Origin: Pseudomonadota bacterium
GTDB lineage: Bacteria > Pseudomonadota > Gammaproteobacteria > Burkholderiales > Burkholderiaceae_C
NCBI GenBank assembly: GCA_023387335.1
Contig: JAEWIF010000052.1
Coordinates: 124,001-188,000 of the forward strand
Direction of reading: 5' to 3'
Length of the DNA: 64,000 bases
The stretch's first letter is position 1; each line of letters opens with the position of its first letter. A program made the translations under genes and the position numbers. Below are positions 31,589 to 39,578 of this stretch, one piece after another. Below the pieces are notes generated by a model that did not search any database, was not told where the DNA came from, and was given only the letters and a program-made list of their open reading frames with translations.

Positions 31589-33306
31589 CCCGGCGCCTTG
31601 CCGACCGTTTTCGGCGCCCGCAGGAAGTCGAAGTCCACGCCCTGGTCCGCCTGGGTGACGCACTGCAGGAACAGCTTGCGGTAGCCGCGTTCGGCGGTCG
31701 GTTCGCTGATCTTCGTGGCGGCCTTTCGCTTCGCCAGCTCCTCGTCGGAAACGAGCAGCGAGATCTCCCGGTTCTTCACGCTCAGGCGGATGCGGTCGCC
31801 GGTCTTCACGCAGGCCAGCGGACCGCCGACCGCCGATTCCGGCGTGACGTGCAGGACGATCGTGCCGAACGCGGTGCCGCTCATGCGGCCGTCCGAGACC
31901 CGGACGATGTCCTTGACGCCGGCGCGAGCCAGCTTGCGCGGGATCGGGATGTAGCCCGCCTCGGGCATGCCCGGCGCGCCCTTGGGGCCGATGTTCTTCA
32001 GCACCAGGATGTCGTCGGCGGTGACGTCCAGCGCTTCGTCGTCGAGGCGTCGCGCGAGGTCTTCGGAGTTCTCGAACACGACCGCCCGCCCCTCGTGCTC
32101 CATCAGGTCCGGATGCGCGGCGGACTGCTTGATGATCGCGCCGCCCGGCGCGAGGTTGCCGCGCAGCACCGCGATGCCGCCTTGCGGATAGATCGGGTTC
32201 GAGCGCGGCCGGACCACGTCCTGCGCGAAGGGCTTGCCGCTGCGTTCGATCTCTTCCCCGAGCGTGCGCCCCGTCACCGTCATGGCTTCCAGCCGAAGCA
32301 GCGGCTTGAGCTCGCGCAGCAGCGTGGCCATGCCGCCGGCGGCGTGGAAGTCCTCCATGTAGTGCCGTCCCGAGGGCTTCAGGTCGAGCAGCACCGGCGT
32401 GGTGGCGCCCATCTTGTCCAGGCGATCCAGGTCGATCTCGATGCCCATGCGGCCGGCGATCGCCGTGAGGTGGACGATGCCGTTGGTCGAGCCGCCGATC
32501 GCGAGCAGGACGCGCAGCGCGTTCTCGAAGGCCGCGGGCGTGAGAATCCTGTCGATCGTGAGGCCCTGCCGCGCCATCTGCACCGCCTGCACGCCGGTCT
32601 GCTCCGCGATGCGGATGCGGTCGGCGGTGACGGCCGGCGGCGATGCGCCGCCGGGCACCGTCATGCCCATCGCCTCGGCCACGCAGGCCATGGTGCTCGC
32701 CGTTCCCATCACCGAGCAGGTGCCGACGCTGGCGACGAGCTGGTTGTTGACGTCCGAGATCTCCTCTTCGTCGATCTCCTCGGCGCGGAACTTGCCCCAG
32801 TAGCGCCGGCAATCCGTGCAGGCGCCCACTCGCTCGCCGCGATGGCTGCCGGTCAGCATGGAGCCGGTGATGAGCTGGATGGCGGGGATGCCCGCCGACG
32901 CCGCGCCCATCAGCTGCGCCGGCACCGTCTTGTCGCAGCCGCCGATCAGGACCACGGCGTCCATGGGCTGCGCGCGGATCAGCTCCTCGGTGTCCATGGA
33001 CATCAGGTTGCGCAGGTACATGCTGGTCGGCGCCGAGAAGCTCTCGTGCACCGAGATCGTCGGGAACTCCATCGGCAGCCCGCCGGCCAGCATGATCCCG
33101 CGCTTGAGCGCCTCGATGAGCTGCGGCGCGTTGCCGTGGCAGGGGTTGTAGCTGCTGCCGGTGTTGGTGATGCCGACGACCGGCCGGTCCAGCGCATCGT
33201 CGGTGTAGCCCGCGCCCTTGATGAACGCCTTGCGCAGGAAGAGCGAGAACTCGCGGTCCCCGTAGTCGACCAGCCCCTTCTTCACGCCCTTCGGATCGTT
33301 GCTCAC
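31585..33306 (-). CDS. IlvD/Edd-family dehydratase
   Basis: 573 residues from a GTG giving MSNDPKGVKKGL, the N-terminus usual in this subgroup; an ATG 33 bp further up (33339) is an alternative. Family signatures: VGITNTGSSYNPCH (first cluster-binding Cys), VVLIGGCDKTVPAQLMG (second Cys), ACTDCRRYWG, GTCSVMGTASTMAC, GGSTNGIVHLTAIA and VSDGRMSGTAFGT near the end. These Fe-S enzymes dehydrate dihydroxy acids such as 2,3-dihydroxy-isovalerate, gluconate or sugar acids. Being last in the gcl-hyi-glxR transcript, a sugar acid or a dihydroxy acid feeding glyoxylate metabolism is likelier than branched-chain amino acid synthesis. Confidence 0.88.
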   Translation of the reverse strand: MSNDPKGVKKGLVDYGDREFSLFLRKAFIKGAGYTDDALDRPVVGITNTGSSYNPCHGNAPQLIEALKRGIMLAGGLPMEFPTISVHESFSAPTSMYLRNLMSMDTEELIRAQPMDAVVLIGGCDKTVPAQLMGAASAGIPAIQLITGSMLTGSHRGERVGACTDCRRYWGKFRAEEIDEEEISDVNNQLVASVGTCSVMGTASTMACVAEAMGMTVPGGASPPAVTADRIRIAEQTGVQAVQMARQGLTIDRILTPAAFENALRVLLAIGGSTNGIVHLTAIAGRMGIEIDLDRLDKMGATTPVLLDLKPSGRHYMEDFHAAGGMATLLRELKPLLRLEAMTVTGRTLGEEIERSGKPFAQDVVRPRSNPIYPQGGIAVLRGNLAPGGAIIKQSAAHPDLMEHEGRAVVFENSEDLARRLDDEALDVTADDILVLKNIGPKGAPGMPEAGYIPIPRKLARAGVKDIVRVSDGRMSGTAFGTIVLHVTPESAVGGPLACVKTGDRIRLSVKNREISLLVSDEELAKRKAATKISEPTAERGYRKLFLQCVTQADQGVDFDFLRAPKTVGKAPG

Positions 33307-33352
33307 AGTGTTCCCCGTCTCGACGATGACGGGGCCCATTGTGCGGCGTCGC

Positions 33353-34240
33353 TCAGTCCTTGCGGCCCAGTTCGAACCCGGACGGCTTCTCGAGCGCGCG
33401 GATGAGCGCCGAGTGGTCCCAGCCGCCGCCGCCGTCGGCGATGCAGGCATCCAGCAACTCCATCGCCGTCGACGTGTTCGGCATCGCGAGGCCGAACTCC
33501 CGCGCGCTGGAGAGCGCCAGGTTCAGGTCCTTGCGGTGCAGCGCGACGCGAAAGCCCGGCGCGAAAGCGCGGTCGATCATGCGGGGCCCGTGCACCTCCA
33601 GCACCCGCGACGAGGCGAACCCGCCCATCAGGGCTTCGCGCACGCGCGCCGGATCGGCGCCGGCCCGCGCCGCGAACAGCAGCGCCTCGGCGACGGCCTG
33701 GATGTTCAGCGCCACGATGACCTGGTTGGCCACCTTGGCGGTCTGCCCGTCGCCGTTCGCGCCCACGCGGCTGATGTTGCGGCCCATGAGCTGGAACAGC
33801 GGCAGGACGCGCTGGAACACGCTCTCTTCGCCGCCGACCATGATGGACAGCGTGGCGTTGCGCGCCCCGACCTCGCCCCCCGACACCGGCGCATCGAGGT
33901 AGTCGCACCCCAGCTCGTTGATGCGGCGCGCGAAGTCCTTCGTGGCCACCGGCGAGATCGAGCTCATGTCGACCACCACCTTGCCCGGCGACAGGCCCGA
34001 GGCCAGGCCGCGTTCGGCGAAGAGCACTACCTCCACGTCCGGCGTGTCGGGCACCATGACGAAGACGATGTCCGCGCGCTCGGCGACACCGCGCTGGCTG
34101 GTGCAGAAGGTCGCCGGGCCCTGCGCGATCGCTTCCGGCACCTTGCCGCGGGTGTGCACGAACAGCTGGTGCCCGGCCCGGATCAGGTGTTCGCACAAGG
34201 GCGCGCCCATGATGCCGAGGCCCACGAATCCCAGTTTCAT
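33353..34240 (-). CDS. glxR: Tartronate semialdehyde reductase (2-hydroxy-3-oxopropionate reductase)
   Basis: 295 residues of the beta-hydroxyacid dehydrogenase family. The N-terminal Rossmann site is LGFVGLGIMGAPLCEHL; MVPDTPDVEVVLF follows; the substrate motif is DYLDAPVSGGEVGARNATLSIMVGG (family D-A-P-V-S-G-G); the catalytic Lys is in GQTAKVANQVIVALN. It reduces tartronate semialdehyde to D-glycerate with NAD(P)H. The context decides the assignment among close relatives: its ATG overlaps the stop of the hydroxypyruvate isomerase gene by 4 bp, directly after glyoxylate carboligase, whose product is this substrate. Confidence 0.9.
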   Translation of the reverse strand: MKLGFVGLGIMGAPLCEHLIRAGHQLFVHTRGKVPEAIAQGPATFCTSQRGVAERADIVFVMVPDTPDVEVVLFAERGLASGLSPGKVVVDMSSISPVATKDFARRINELGCDYLDAPVSGGEVGARNATLSIMVGGEESVFQRVLPLFQLMGRNISRVGANGDGQTAKVANQVIVALNIQAVAEALLFAARAGADPARVREALMGGFASSRVLEVHGPRMIDRAFAPGFRVALHRKDLNLALSSAREFGLAMPNTSTAMELLDACIADGGGGWDHSALIRALEKPSGFELGRKD

Positions 34241-35016
34241 CCGCACAGCGCCGTCCTCCAGTCGAGACCGGCTTCGGTGGTGCCGGCCGGCTTGTATTCG
34301 CACCCGACCCAGCCGGCGTAGCCGATCCGGTCGAGGTGCCTGAACAGGAACTCGTAGTTGATCTCGCCGGTGCCGGGCTCGTGGCGGCCCGGGTTGTCGG
34401 CGATCTGCACGTGCCCGATCCGCTGCAGCTCCTTCTCCAGCGTGGCCGCCAGCTCGCCCTCCATCCGCTGCGCGTGATAGAGGTCGTACTGCAGCCGCAG
34501 GTTGCCCGCTGAAACCTCGTCGATCAGGTCCAGGGCCTGGCGCGTGCGGGAAAGATGGAAGCCGGGGATGTCGAAGGTGTTGATCGGCTCGATCAGAAGT
34601 CCGATGTCTTCCTCCCGCAGTCGCTTGGCCGCGTAGCGCAGGTTGGCCACCAGCGTCTCGTGCAGCACATCGGCCGGCACGCCGGGCGGCGCCTTGCCCG
34701 CCAGGCAATTGAGCTGGCGCACGCCCAGGGCGCGCGCGTAGCGCAGCGCCAGGCCGACGCCGTCGCGGAACTCCGCCACCCGGTCGGGATGGCAGGCGAT
34801 GCCCCGCTCGCCGGCGGCCCAGTCGCCCGCGGGCAGGTTGTGCAGCACGAGGTAGAGCCGGTGCTCGTCGAGCCGGCGGCGGATCTCGGCGGCGGGGTGC
34901 TCGTAGGGGAAGAGGAACTCGACGCCCTCGAAGCCGGCCTGCGCGGCGCGCGCGAAGCGGTCGAGGAACGGCACCTCGGTGAAGAGCATGGTGAGGTTGG
35001 CGGCGAACCGGGGCAT
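34237..35016 (-). CDS. hyi: Hydroxypyruvate isomerase
   Basis: 259 residues, a TIM-barrel of the xylose-isomerase-like group. It opens PRFAANLTMLFTEVPFLDRFARAAQAGFEGVEFLFPYE, as Hyi does, and has LLIEPINTFDIPGFHL with a metal Glu, LQYDLYHAQRMEGEL, GHVQIADNPGRHEPGTGEINYEFLF and CEYKPAGTTEAGLDW, all diagnostic. It interconverts hydroxypyruvate and tartronate semialdehyde, in the D-glycerate pathway of glyoxylate use. It is coupled by a 4-bp overlap to the following reductase gene and begins 10 bp after glyoxylate carboligase. Confidence 0.93.
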   Translation of the reverse strand: MPRFAANLTMLFTEVPFLDRFARAAQAGFEGVEFLFPYEHPAAEIRRRLDEHRLYLVLHNLPAGDWAAGERGIACHPDRVAEFRDGVGLALRYARALGVRQLNCLAGKAPPGVPADVLHETLVANLRYAAKRLREEDIGLLIEPINTFDIPGFHLSRTRQALDLIDEVSAGNLRLQYDLYHAQRMEGELAATLEKELQRIGHVQIADNPGRHEPGTGEINYEFLFRHLDRIGYAGWVGCEYKPAGTTEAGLDWRTALCG

Positions 35017-35026
35017 GCCGGTCCTC

Positions 35027-36823
35027 TCAGTCCAGCAGCGCCAGCGCCATCGCCGTCGGCGCATCGGCGGCGTTCGCGGCGAGTTCCTCGAACTCGACGA
35101 TGTTGTCGATCTCGGTGCCCATCGCGATGTTGGTCACCCGCTCCAGCAGCACTTCGACCACGACCGGCACGCGGAACTCGGCCATCCAGGCTTCGGCCTG
35201 GTGCAGGGCCGCGGCGAGGTCGCCGGGCTCGTGCACCCGGATCGCCTTGCAGCCCAGGCCCTCGACCACCTTCACGTGGTCGACGCCGTAGCCGGCCGCG
35301 GGCTCTTCATCGCGGACGTTGATGTTGTCGAAGGCGAGCTGGACGCAGTAGTCCATGGCGAATCCGCGCTGCGCCTGCCGGATCAGGCCGAGGTAGCTGT
35401 TGTTCACCACCACGTGGATGTAGGGCAGCTTGAACTGCGCGCCCACGGCCAGCTCCTCGAGCATGAACTGGAAGTCGTAGTCGCCGGACAGCGCGACCAG
35501 CCGCGCCTGCGGATCCGCGGCACGGACGCCGAGCGCGGCGGGCACGGTCCACCCGAGAGGGCCGGCCTGGCCGCAATTGATCCAGCGCCGCGGACCGTAG
35601 ACGTGCAGGAACTGCGCGCCCGCGATCTGCGACAGCCCGATCGTCGATACGTACGTCACGTCGCGTCCGAAGGCTTCGTTCATCGCCTGGTACACGCGCT
35701 GCGGCTTGATCGGCACCTGGTCGAACCGCGTCTTGCGCTGCTGGCCCAGGTCGTTCTTGCGCGCGAGGCAGTCGCGCGACCACTCGCTCCAGCGCGGGAA
35801 CCGGCCGGCCGCGATGCGCTCCGCCGCCACCTCCCGCAGCAACCGCAGCGCGGCGCCCGCGTCCGAGACGATGCCCAGGTCCGGCGCGAAGACGCGGCCG
35901 ATCTGCGTGGGCTCGATGTCGATGTGGACGAAGCGGCGGCCCTTGCAATAGACCTCGGGCGAGCCGGTGTGGCGGTTCGCCCAGCGGTTGCCCATGCCGA
36001 GCACGAAGTCGGAAGCCAGCATCGTCGCGTTGCCGTAGCGGTGGCTGGTCTGCAGCCCGCACATGCCCGCCATCAACGGGTGGTCGTCGGGGATGGCGCC
36101 CCAGGCCATCAGCGTCGGGATCACCGGGATGCCGGTGAGCTCCGCGAACGCCACCAGTTCGTCGGCCGCGTCCGCGTTGATGACGCCGCCGCCGGCCACG
36201 ATCAGCGGCCGCTGCGCGGTCGCGAGCATGTCCAGCACCTTCTCCACCTGCCGGCGCGTGGCGGCCGGCTTGTAGACCGGCAGCGGCTCGTAGGCGTCGA
36301 TGTCGAACTCGATCTCCGCCATCTGCACGTCGAAGGGAAGATCGATCAGCACGGGGCCCGGCCGGCCGGAGCGCATCAGGTGGAAGGCCTGCTGGAAGAC
36401 CTGCGGCACCTGCGCGGGCTCCAGCACGGTCGTCGCCATCTTGGTCACGGGCCGCGCGATCGAGGCGATGTCGACAGCCTGGAAATCCTCCTTGTGCAGG
36501 CGAGCGCGCGGCGCCTGCCCGGTGATGCAGAGGATGGGGATGGAATCGGCGATCGCGGAATAGAGGCCGGTGATCATGTCCGTGCCCGCGGGCCCGGAAG
36601 TGCCTATGCACACGCCGATGTTGCCGGCCTTCGCGCGGGTGTAGCCCTCGGCCATGTGGGACGCGCCCTCGACGTGCCGGGCCAGCACGTGCGAGATGGT
36701 CTGGCGTTCCCTCAGCTGCGCGTAGAGGGGATTGATCGCCGCGCCGGGGATGCCGAAGGCCTGGGTGATCCCCTCCTTCTCCATCACGAGCACGGCCGCC
36801 ATCGCGGCTTTCATCCTGGTCAT
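35027..36823 (-). CDS. gcl: Glyoxylate carboligase
   Basis: 598 residues with a good AAGGAG before the ATG. The sequence follows Gcl closely along its whole length: EGITQAFGIPGAAINPLY, ARHVEGASHMAEGYTRA, GTSGPAGTDMITGLYSAIADSIP, APRARLHKEDFQAVDI, ANRHTGSPEVYCKGRRFVHIDIEPTQIGRVF, and the thiamine diphosphate motif SGDYDFQFMLEELAVGAQF to NNSYLGLIRQ. It condenses two glyoxylates to tartronate semialdehyde plus CO2, using ThDP and FAD. As the first enzyme of the gcl-hyi-glxR operon it marks glyoxylate as the central product of this region. A LysR regulator lies directly upstream on the same strand. Confidence 0.95.
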   Translation of the reverse strand: MTRMKAAMAAVLVMEKEGITQAFGIPGAAINPLYAQLRERQTISHVLARHVEGASHMAEGYTRAKAGNIGVCIGTSGPAGTDMITGLYSAIADSIPILCITGQAPRARLHKEDFQAVDIASIARPVTKMATTVLEPAQVPQVFQQAFHLMRSGRPGPVLIDLPFDVQMAEIEFDIDAYEPLPVYKPAATRRQVEKVLDMLATAQRPLIVAGGGVINADAADELVAFAELTGIPVIPTLMAWGAIPDDHPLMAGMCGLQTSHRYGNATMLASDFVLGMGNRWANRHTGSPEVYCKGRRFVHIDIEPTQIGRVFAPDLGIVSDAGAALRLLREVAAERIAAGRFPRWSEWSRDCLARKNDLGQQRKTRFDQVPIKPQRVYQAMNEAFGRDVTYVSTIGLSQIAGAQFLHVYGPRRWINCGQAGPLGWTVPAALGVRAADPQARLVALSGDYDFQFMLEELAVGAQFKLPYIHVVVNNSYLGLIRQAQRGFAMDYCVQLAFDNINVRDEEPAAGYGVDHVKVVEGLGCKAIRVHEPGDLAAALHQAEAWMAEFRVPVVVEVLLERVTNIAMGTEIDNIVEFEELAANAADAPTAMALALLD

Positions 36824-36898
36824 CGGGTCGCTCCTTGCTGTGCGACCGATTCTTCCGGCAGCGCTCGAGTCAGGGAACGCCAGGCCCGGCGATATCAC

Positions 36899-37810
36899 TT
36901 ATTCCGCGGCGGAATCCCACCAGCGGCCGGCGAAGCGGCCGTCCAGGAAGGAGATGAACGCCTGCACCTTCGCCGGCACCAGCTTGGGCGACGGGTAGAC
37001 GGCGTGGATCTCCTGCTCGGGAAGCTCGTAGCCCTGCAGCACCTGCTGCACGTCGCCGCGTCGCAGCGCCTTCTGGGCCACGTACCAGGGCAGCGCCGCG
37101 ATGCCCAGGTGGCCGCGCGCCGCGGCGAGCACGGCGGAGAGGTTGTTGGACCGCAGGCTGCCGCTGACCGGCACGGTCACCGTCTCGCGGCCCGGCGAGC
37201 GCAGCAGCCAGACGTCGTTGCCCTGCACGCTGCTGTAGATCAGCGCCGCGTGCTCCTGCAGCTCTTCCGGATGGGACGGCGTGCCGGCCCGCCGCAGGTA
37301 GTCGGGCGAGGCCACGAGCAGCCACGGGTTCACGCCCAGGAAGCGCGCTCCGAGCGTCGAGTCGGCGAGCTTGCCCAGGCGAAGCGCCACGTCGATGCCC
37401 TGCCCCACGAGATCGGTGTAGCGGTCCTCGAAGCTCAGGTCCACCCGCACCTGCGGATGGCGCGACAGGAACTCCAGCGCCAGCGGCACGACCACCCGGC
37501 GCCCGAACGCCACGGAACTGCCGATGCGCAGCAGCCCCTGCGCATGGTCCTGCCGCGAGCGCACCGCGCTGTCCGCCTCCTCGGCGTCGCGCAGCAGCGC
37601 CTTGCACTTGTCGTAGTAGATCGCGCCGGCTTCGGTCGGGCTCACGCCGCGCGTGTTGCGGTTGAGCAGCCGCGCCTTCAGGCGCGCTTCCAGTGCGGCG
37701 ATGTGCTTGGTGATCGTGGGCTGCGTGGTCCTGAATTCGGCCGCGGCCCGGGAGAAGCTGCCCAGCTCCACCAGCCGCACGAACATCTCCATGGCCTGCA
37801 GGCGATCCAT
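36899..37810 (-). CDS. LysR-family transcriptional regulator
   Basis: 303 residues. The N-terminal winged helix-turn-helix is MDRLQAMEMFVRLVELGSFSRAAAEFRTTQPTITKHIAALEARL, followed by the usual linker helix; the rest is a two-lobed periplasmic-binding-protein-like effector domain starting GLLRIGSSVAFGRRVVVPLALEFLSRHP, with GIDVALRLGKL and GHLGIAALPWYVA. It should sense a small acid and control nearby promoters. It is not divergent from its presumed targets as LysR genes often are, but sits 75 bp ahead of glyoxylate carboligase on the same strand, so it may be cotranscribed with that operon or regulate it from the intergenic gap. Confidence 0.9.
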   Translation of the reverse strand: MDRLQAMEMFVRLVELGSFSRAAAEFRTTQPTITKHIAALEARLKARLLNRNTRGVSPTEAGAIYYDKCKALLRDAEEADSAVRSRQDHAQGLLRIGSSVAFGRRVVVPLALEFLSRHPQVRVDLSFEDRYTDLVGQGIDVALRLGKLADSTLGARFLGVNPWLLVASPDYLRRAGTPSHPEELQEHAALIYSSVQGNDVWLLRSPGRETVTVPVSGSLRSNNLSAVLAAARGHLGIAALPWYVAQKALRRGDVQQVLQGYELPEQEIHAVYPSPKLVPAKVQAFISFLDGRFAGRWWDSAAE

Positions 37811-37821
37811 GCCGCCCTGCC

Positions 37822-38550
37822 CTAGGCTTTGAAGATCGCTTCGAGGTCCGCCTCGCCGTTGCCGTCGTCCAGGCTCATGCTGCTCTCGATGTGGTCCAGG
37901 TGGTCGAGCATCAGTTTCTCGGCCCGCGCGCGGTCGCGCCTGGCCACCGCGTCGATGATCATCTGGTGCTCGTCGTCGCGGCAGCTCTGCGCCGTGGGCG
38001 CGTCGTAGAGGAAGATGATCAGGCAGGTGAGCATGCACAGCTCGCGCATGGTGCGGGCCAGCGCCGAGTTGCCGGCCAGTTCGGCGGCCAGCGTGTGGAA
38101 CTCGCCGGACAGGCGGATCACGGCCCGCTTGTCGCCGCGCCGTCGCGCATCCGCTTCCAGCTCCACGTGCTGCCGCAGGCGGTTGATCTTCTCGTTGGTG
38201 AGCGTGTCCACCAGGCGCTTGAGCACCGCCGGCTCGATCAGCCGGCGCGCCTCGAAGACGTCGCGCGCCTGCTCGATCGTGGGCTTGGCGACGTAGGCGC
38301 CGCGCTGCGGGAACAGGTCGACGATCTGCTCGTGCGCCAGCCGCGCCAGCACCTCGCGCACGCGCGCGCGGCTCACGCCGAAGATGTCGGCCAGGCGCTC
38401 CTCACCCAGCTTGGTGCCCGGGTGCAGGCGGTGCTCCAGGATGGCGATGTAGATCCGCTCGTAGATCTCGTCGACGGACTTCTCGCGCTCGGCGCGGCTG
38501 CCGGGCGCGGGGGCAGCGGCGGACTTGGCCCGCTTGGCGCTCAGGTCCAT
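37822..38550 (-). CDS. GntR-family (FadR/FCD-type) transcriptional regulator
   Basis: 242 residues. The N-terminal winged helix (~25-90) reads DEIYERIYIAILEHRLHPGTKLGEERLADIFGVSRARVREVLARLAHEQIVDLFPQRGAYVAKP, a textbook GntR DNA-binding domain. The helical FCD domain follows with FEARRLIEPAV, SGEFHTLAAELAGN and DEHQMIIDAVARRDRARAEKLMLDHLDHI, containing the Asp/His residues that bind metal and acid effectors. Its start lies inside the last 10 bp of the racemase-like gene, so the pair is coupled. TTGTCGACA palindromes in the divergent promoter upstream of this transcript match the style of GntR operators, and it is the best candidate to bind them. Confidence 0.9.
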   Translation of the reverse strand: MDLSAKRAKSAAAPAPGSRAEREKSVDEIYERIYIAILEHRLHPGTKLGEERLADIFGVSRARVREVLARLAHEQIVDLFPQRGAYVAKPTIEQARDVFEARRLIEPAVLKRLVDTLTNEKINRLRQHVELEADARRRGDKRAVIRLSGEFHTLAAELAGNSALARTMRELCMLTCLIIFLYDAPTAQSCRDDEHQMIIDAVARRDRARAEKLMLDHLDHIESSMSLDDGNGEADLEAIFKA

Positions 38551-39266
38551 TGGAACAGCCCTCCCCAGCCCTCGATGGCTGCCGGCGAACGGCCGGCCGC
38601 GCGCACCATGCCCCACACCGTGGTGCTCACCGTGTCCAGCAGCGGGATGCCGTGCTCGCGCTCGAAGTCCGCCGCCAGCTGCGCGGCGCGCAGGTTGGTG
38701 CAGAAGGTGGTGATGGCCTGCGGCCGCTCGCGCGCCACCGCCGCCATCAGCTCGCGCAGCGTTTGCGGATCGACGCCCGCGAAGTCGTGGTTGACGCGGA
38801 TGCCGAGGTGGCGCTGCGCCACGGTGTCGATACCGAGCGTCCGGTAGTTGCCGACGATGCGGTCCTGCACGTCCTGGGTGTAGGGCGTGACGAAGCCGAT
38901 GCGCGTGATCTTGCGGATCGCCAGCAGTTCGTTGAGCGCGAGCACCGCGGTCGTCGCCGGGATGCCGGTGCGCTCGCGGATGCGCTCGACCAGCTGGCGG
39001 TCGCGATCGAACCCGAGCCAGCCCGAGGAGGTGCCGCTCCAGCCGATCACGTCCACCTTCGCGTCGGCCAGCAGCTCCGCGGCGGCCAGGATGTTGCCGT
39101 CGTCGAACTGGCCCAGGGCCGCGGCGTCCAGCGCGATCTCGGTGACCTTGAAGCGCGAGAAATGGACGCTCGCGCCCGGGAGCGTGCCGACGATGGCGGT
39201 GGTCAGCGGCTCGAGGGCCGTATTGGAAGAAGGGGTCAGCACCCCGAGGCGCAACGGACGGGTCAT
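38541..39266 (-). CDS. Asp/Glu-racemase-superfamily protein, maleate isomerase-like
   Basis: 241 residues. It begins RLGVLTPSSNTALEP, as maleate cis-trans isomerases and arylmalonate decarboxylase relatives do, then VDVIGWSGTSSGWLGFDRDRQLVERI and TRIGFVTPYTQDVQDRIVGNYRTLGI. The superfamily uses two catalytic cysteines; here only the second is kept (Cys189 in ITTFCTNLRAA), the first region being WSGTSSGW without Cys. Such one-Cys members act as decarboxylases or isomerases rather than racemases. It is the first gene of the leftward transcript, 312 bp from the hydantoinase gene, and shares the promoter region with that catabolic operon. Confidence 0.8.
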   Translation of the reverse strand: MTRPLRLGVLTPSSNTALEPLTTAIVGTLPGASVHFSRFKVTEIALDAAALGQFDDGNILAAAELLADAKVDVIGWSGTSSGWLGFDRDRQLVERIRERTGIPATTAVLALNELLAIRKITRIGFVTPYTQDVQDRIVGNYRTLGIDTVAQRHLGIRVNHDFAGVDPQTLRELMAAVARERPQAITTFCTNLRAAQLAADFEREHGIPLLDTVSTTVWGMVRAAGRSPAAIEGWGGLFQWT

Positions 39267-39341
39267 AGCAGCACAACTCCGGAATCTCGGCGCCGAGTAT
39301 GCGCGACCGGCGGACGCCGATTCGATCAATCTCGGTCACGA

Positions 39342-39351
39342 TTGTCGACAC
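39342..39351. promoter_or_regulatory. Candidate GntR operator, left copy
   Basis: TTGTCGACAC, one base short of a perfect 10-bp palindrome, lying 76 bp before the leftward racemase-like gene. The core TGTCGACA is identical to the right copy. Confidence 0.55.
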
Positions 39352-39508
39352 TAGTGTAAACACCAGTGCTTCGCGCCGGGCGGTAAACCATAGTGCTCCA
39401 TCTGCATTCACCGACGGCCTCACCCCTGCCGCGGCCCGGAACTTGCCTTAGCTGTTGAACTTGATGCCTATGACTCCTCGCCCTGCACCTCTTTCGGTCG
39501 ACATCTTT

Positions 39509-39518
39509 TTGTCGACAA
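39509..39518. promoter_or_regulatory. Candidate GntR operator, right copy
   Basis: TTGTCGACAA, a perfect 10-bp palindrome 61 bp before the hydantoinase start. Operators of FCD-type GntR regulators are often TTGT-N2-ACAA palindromes, which this fits. The GntR gene in the divergent transcript is the expected binder. Confidence 0.6.
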
Positions 39519-39578
39519 TCGTGTCTGCACCTTCGCGGCGCCTCGGCGGCACCAATCGGGTGCGGCAAGGAGTCCGGC

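Larger units (their letters stand above)
39267..39578. promoter_or_regulatory. 312-bp divergent control region of the catabolic cluster
   Basis: No gene is seen. It separates the leftward racemase-like/GntR transcript from the rightward hydantoinase/TRAP transcript. CACGATTGTCGACA (39337-39350) and TGTCGACAATCGTG (39510-39523) form a perfect 14-bp inverted repeat 159 bp apart, each containing a TGTCGACA palindrome. A third partial copy, GGTCGACATC, is at 39497-39506, and ACACTAGTGT overlaps the left site. This arrangement suits a repressor that loops the DNA between both promoters. Confidence 0.6.

Noticed and set aside
31585..33306. ilvD of branched-chain amino acid synthesis
   Set aside because: It is last in a gcl-hyi-glxR transcript and belongs to a sugar-acid-like IlvD/Edd subgroup; there is no ilv gene around.
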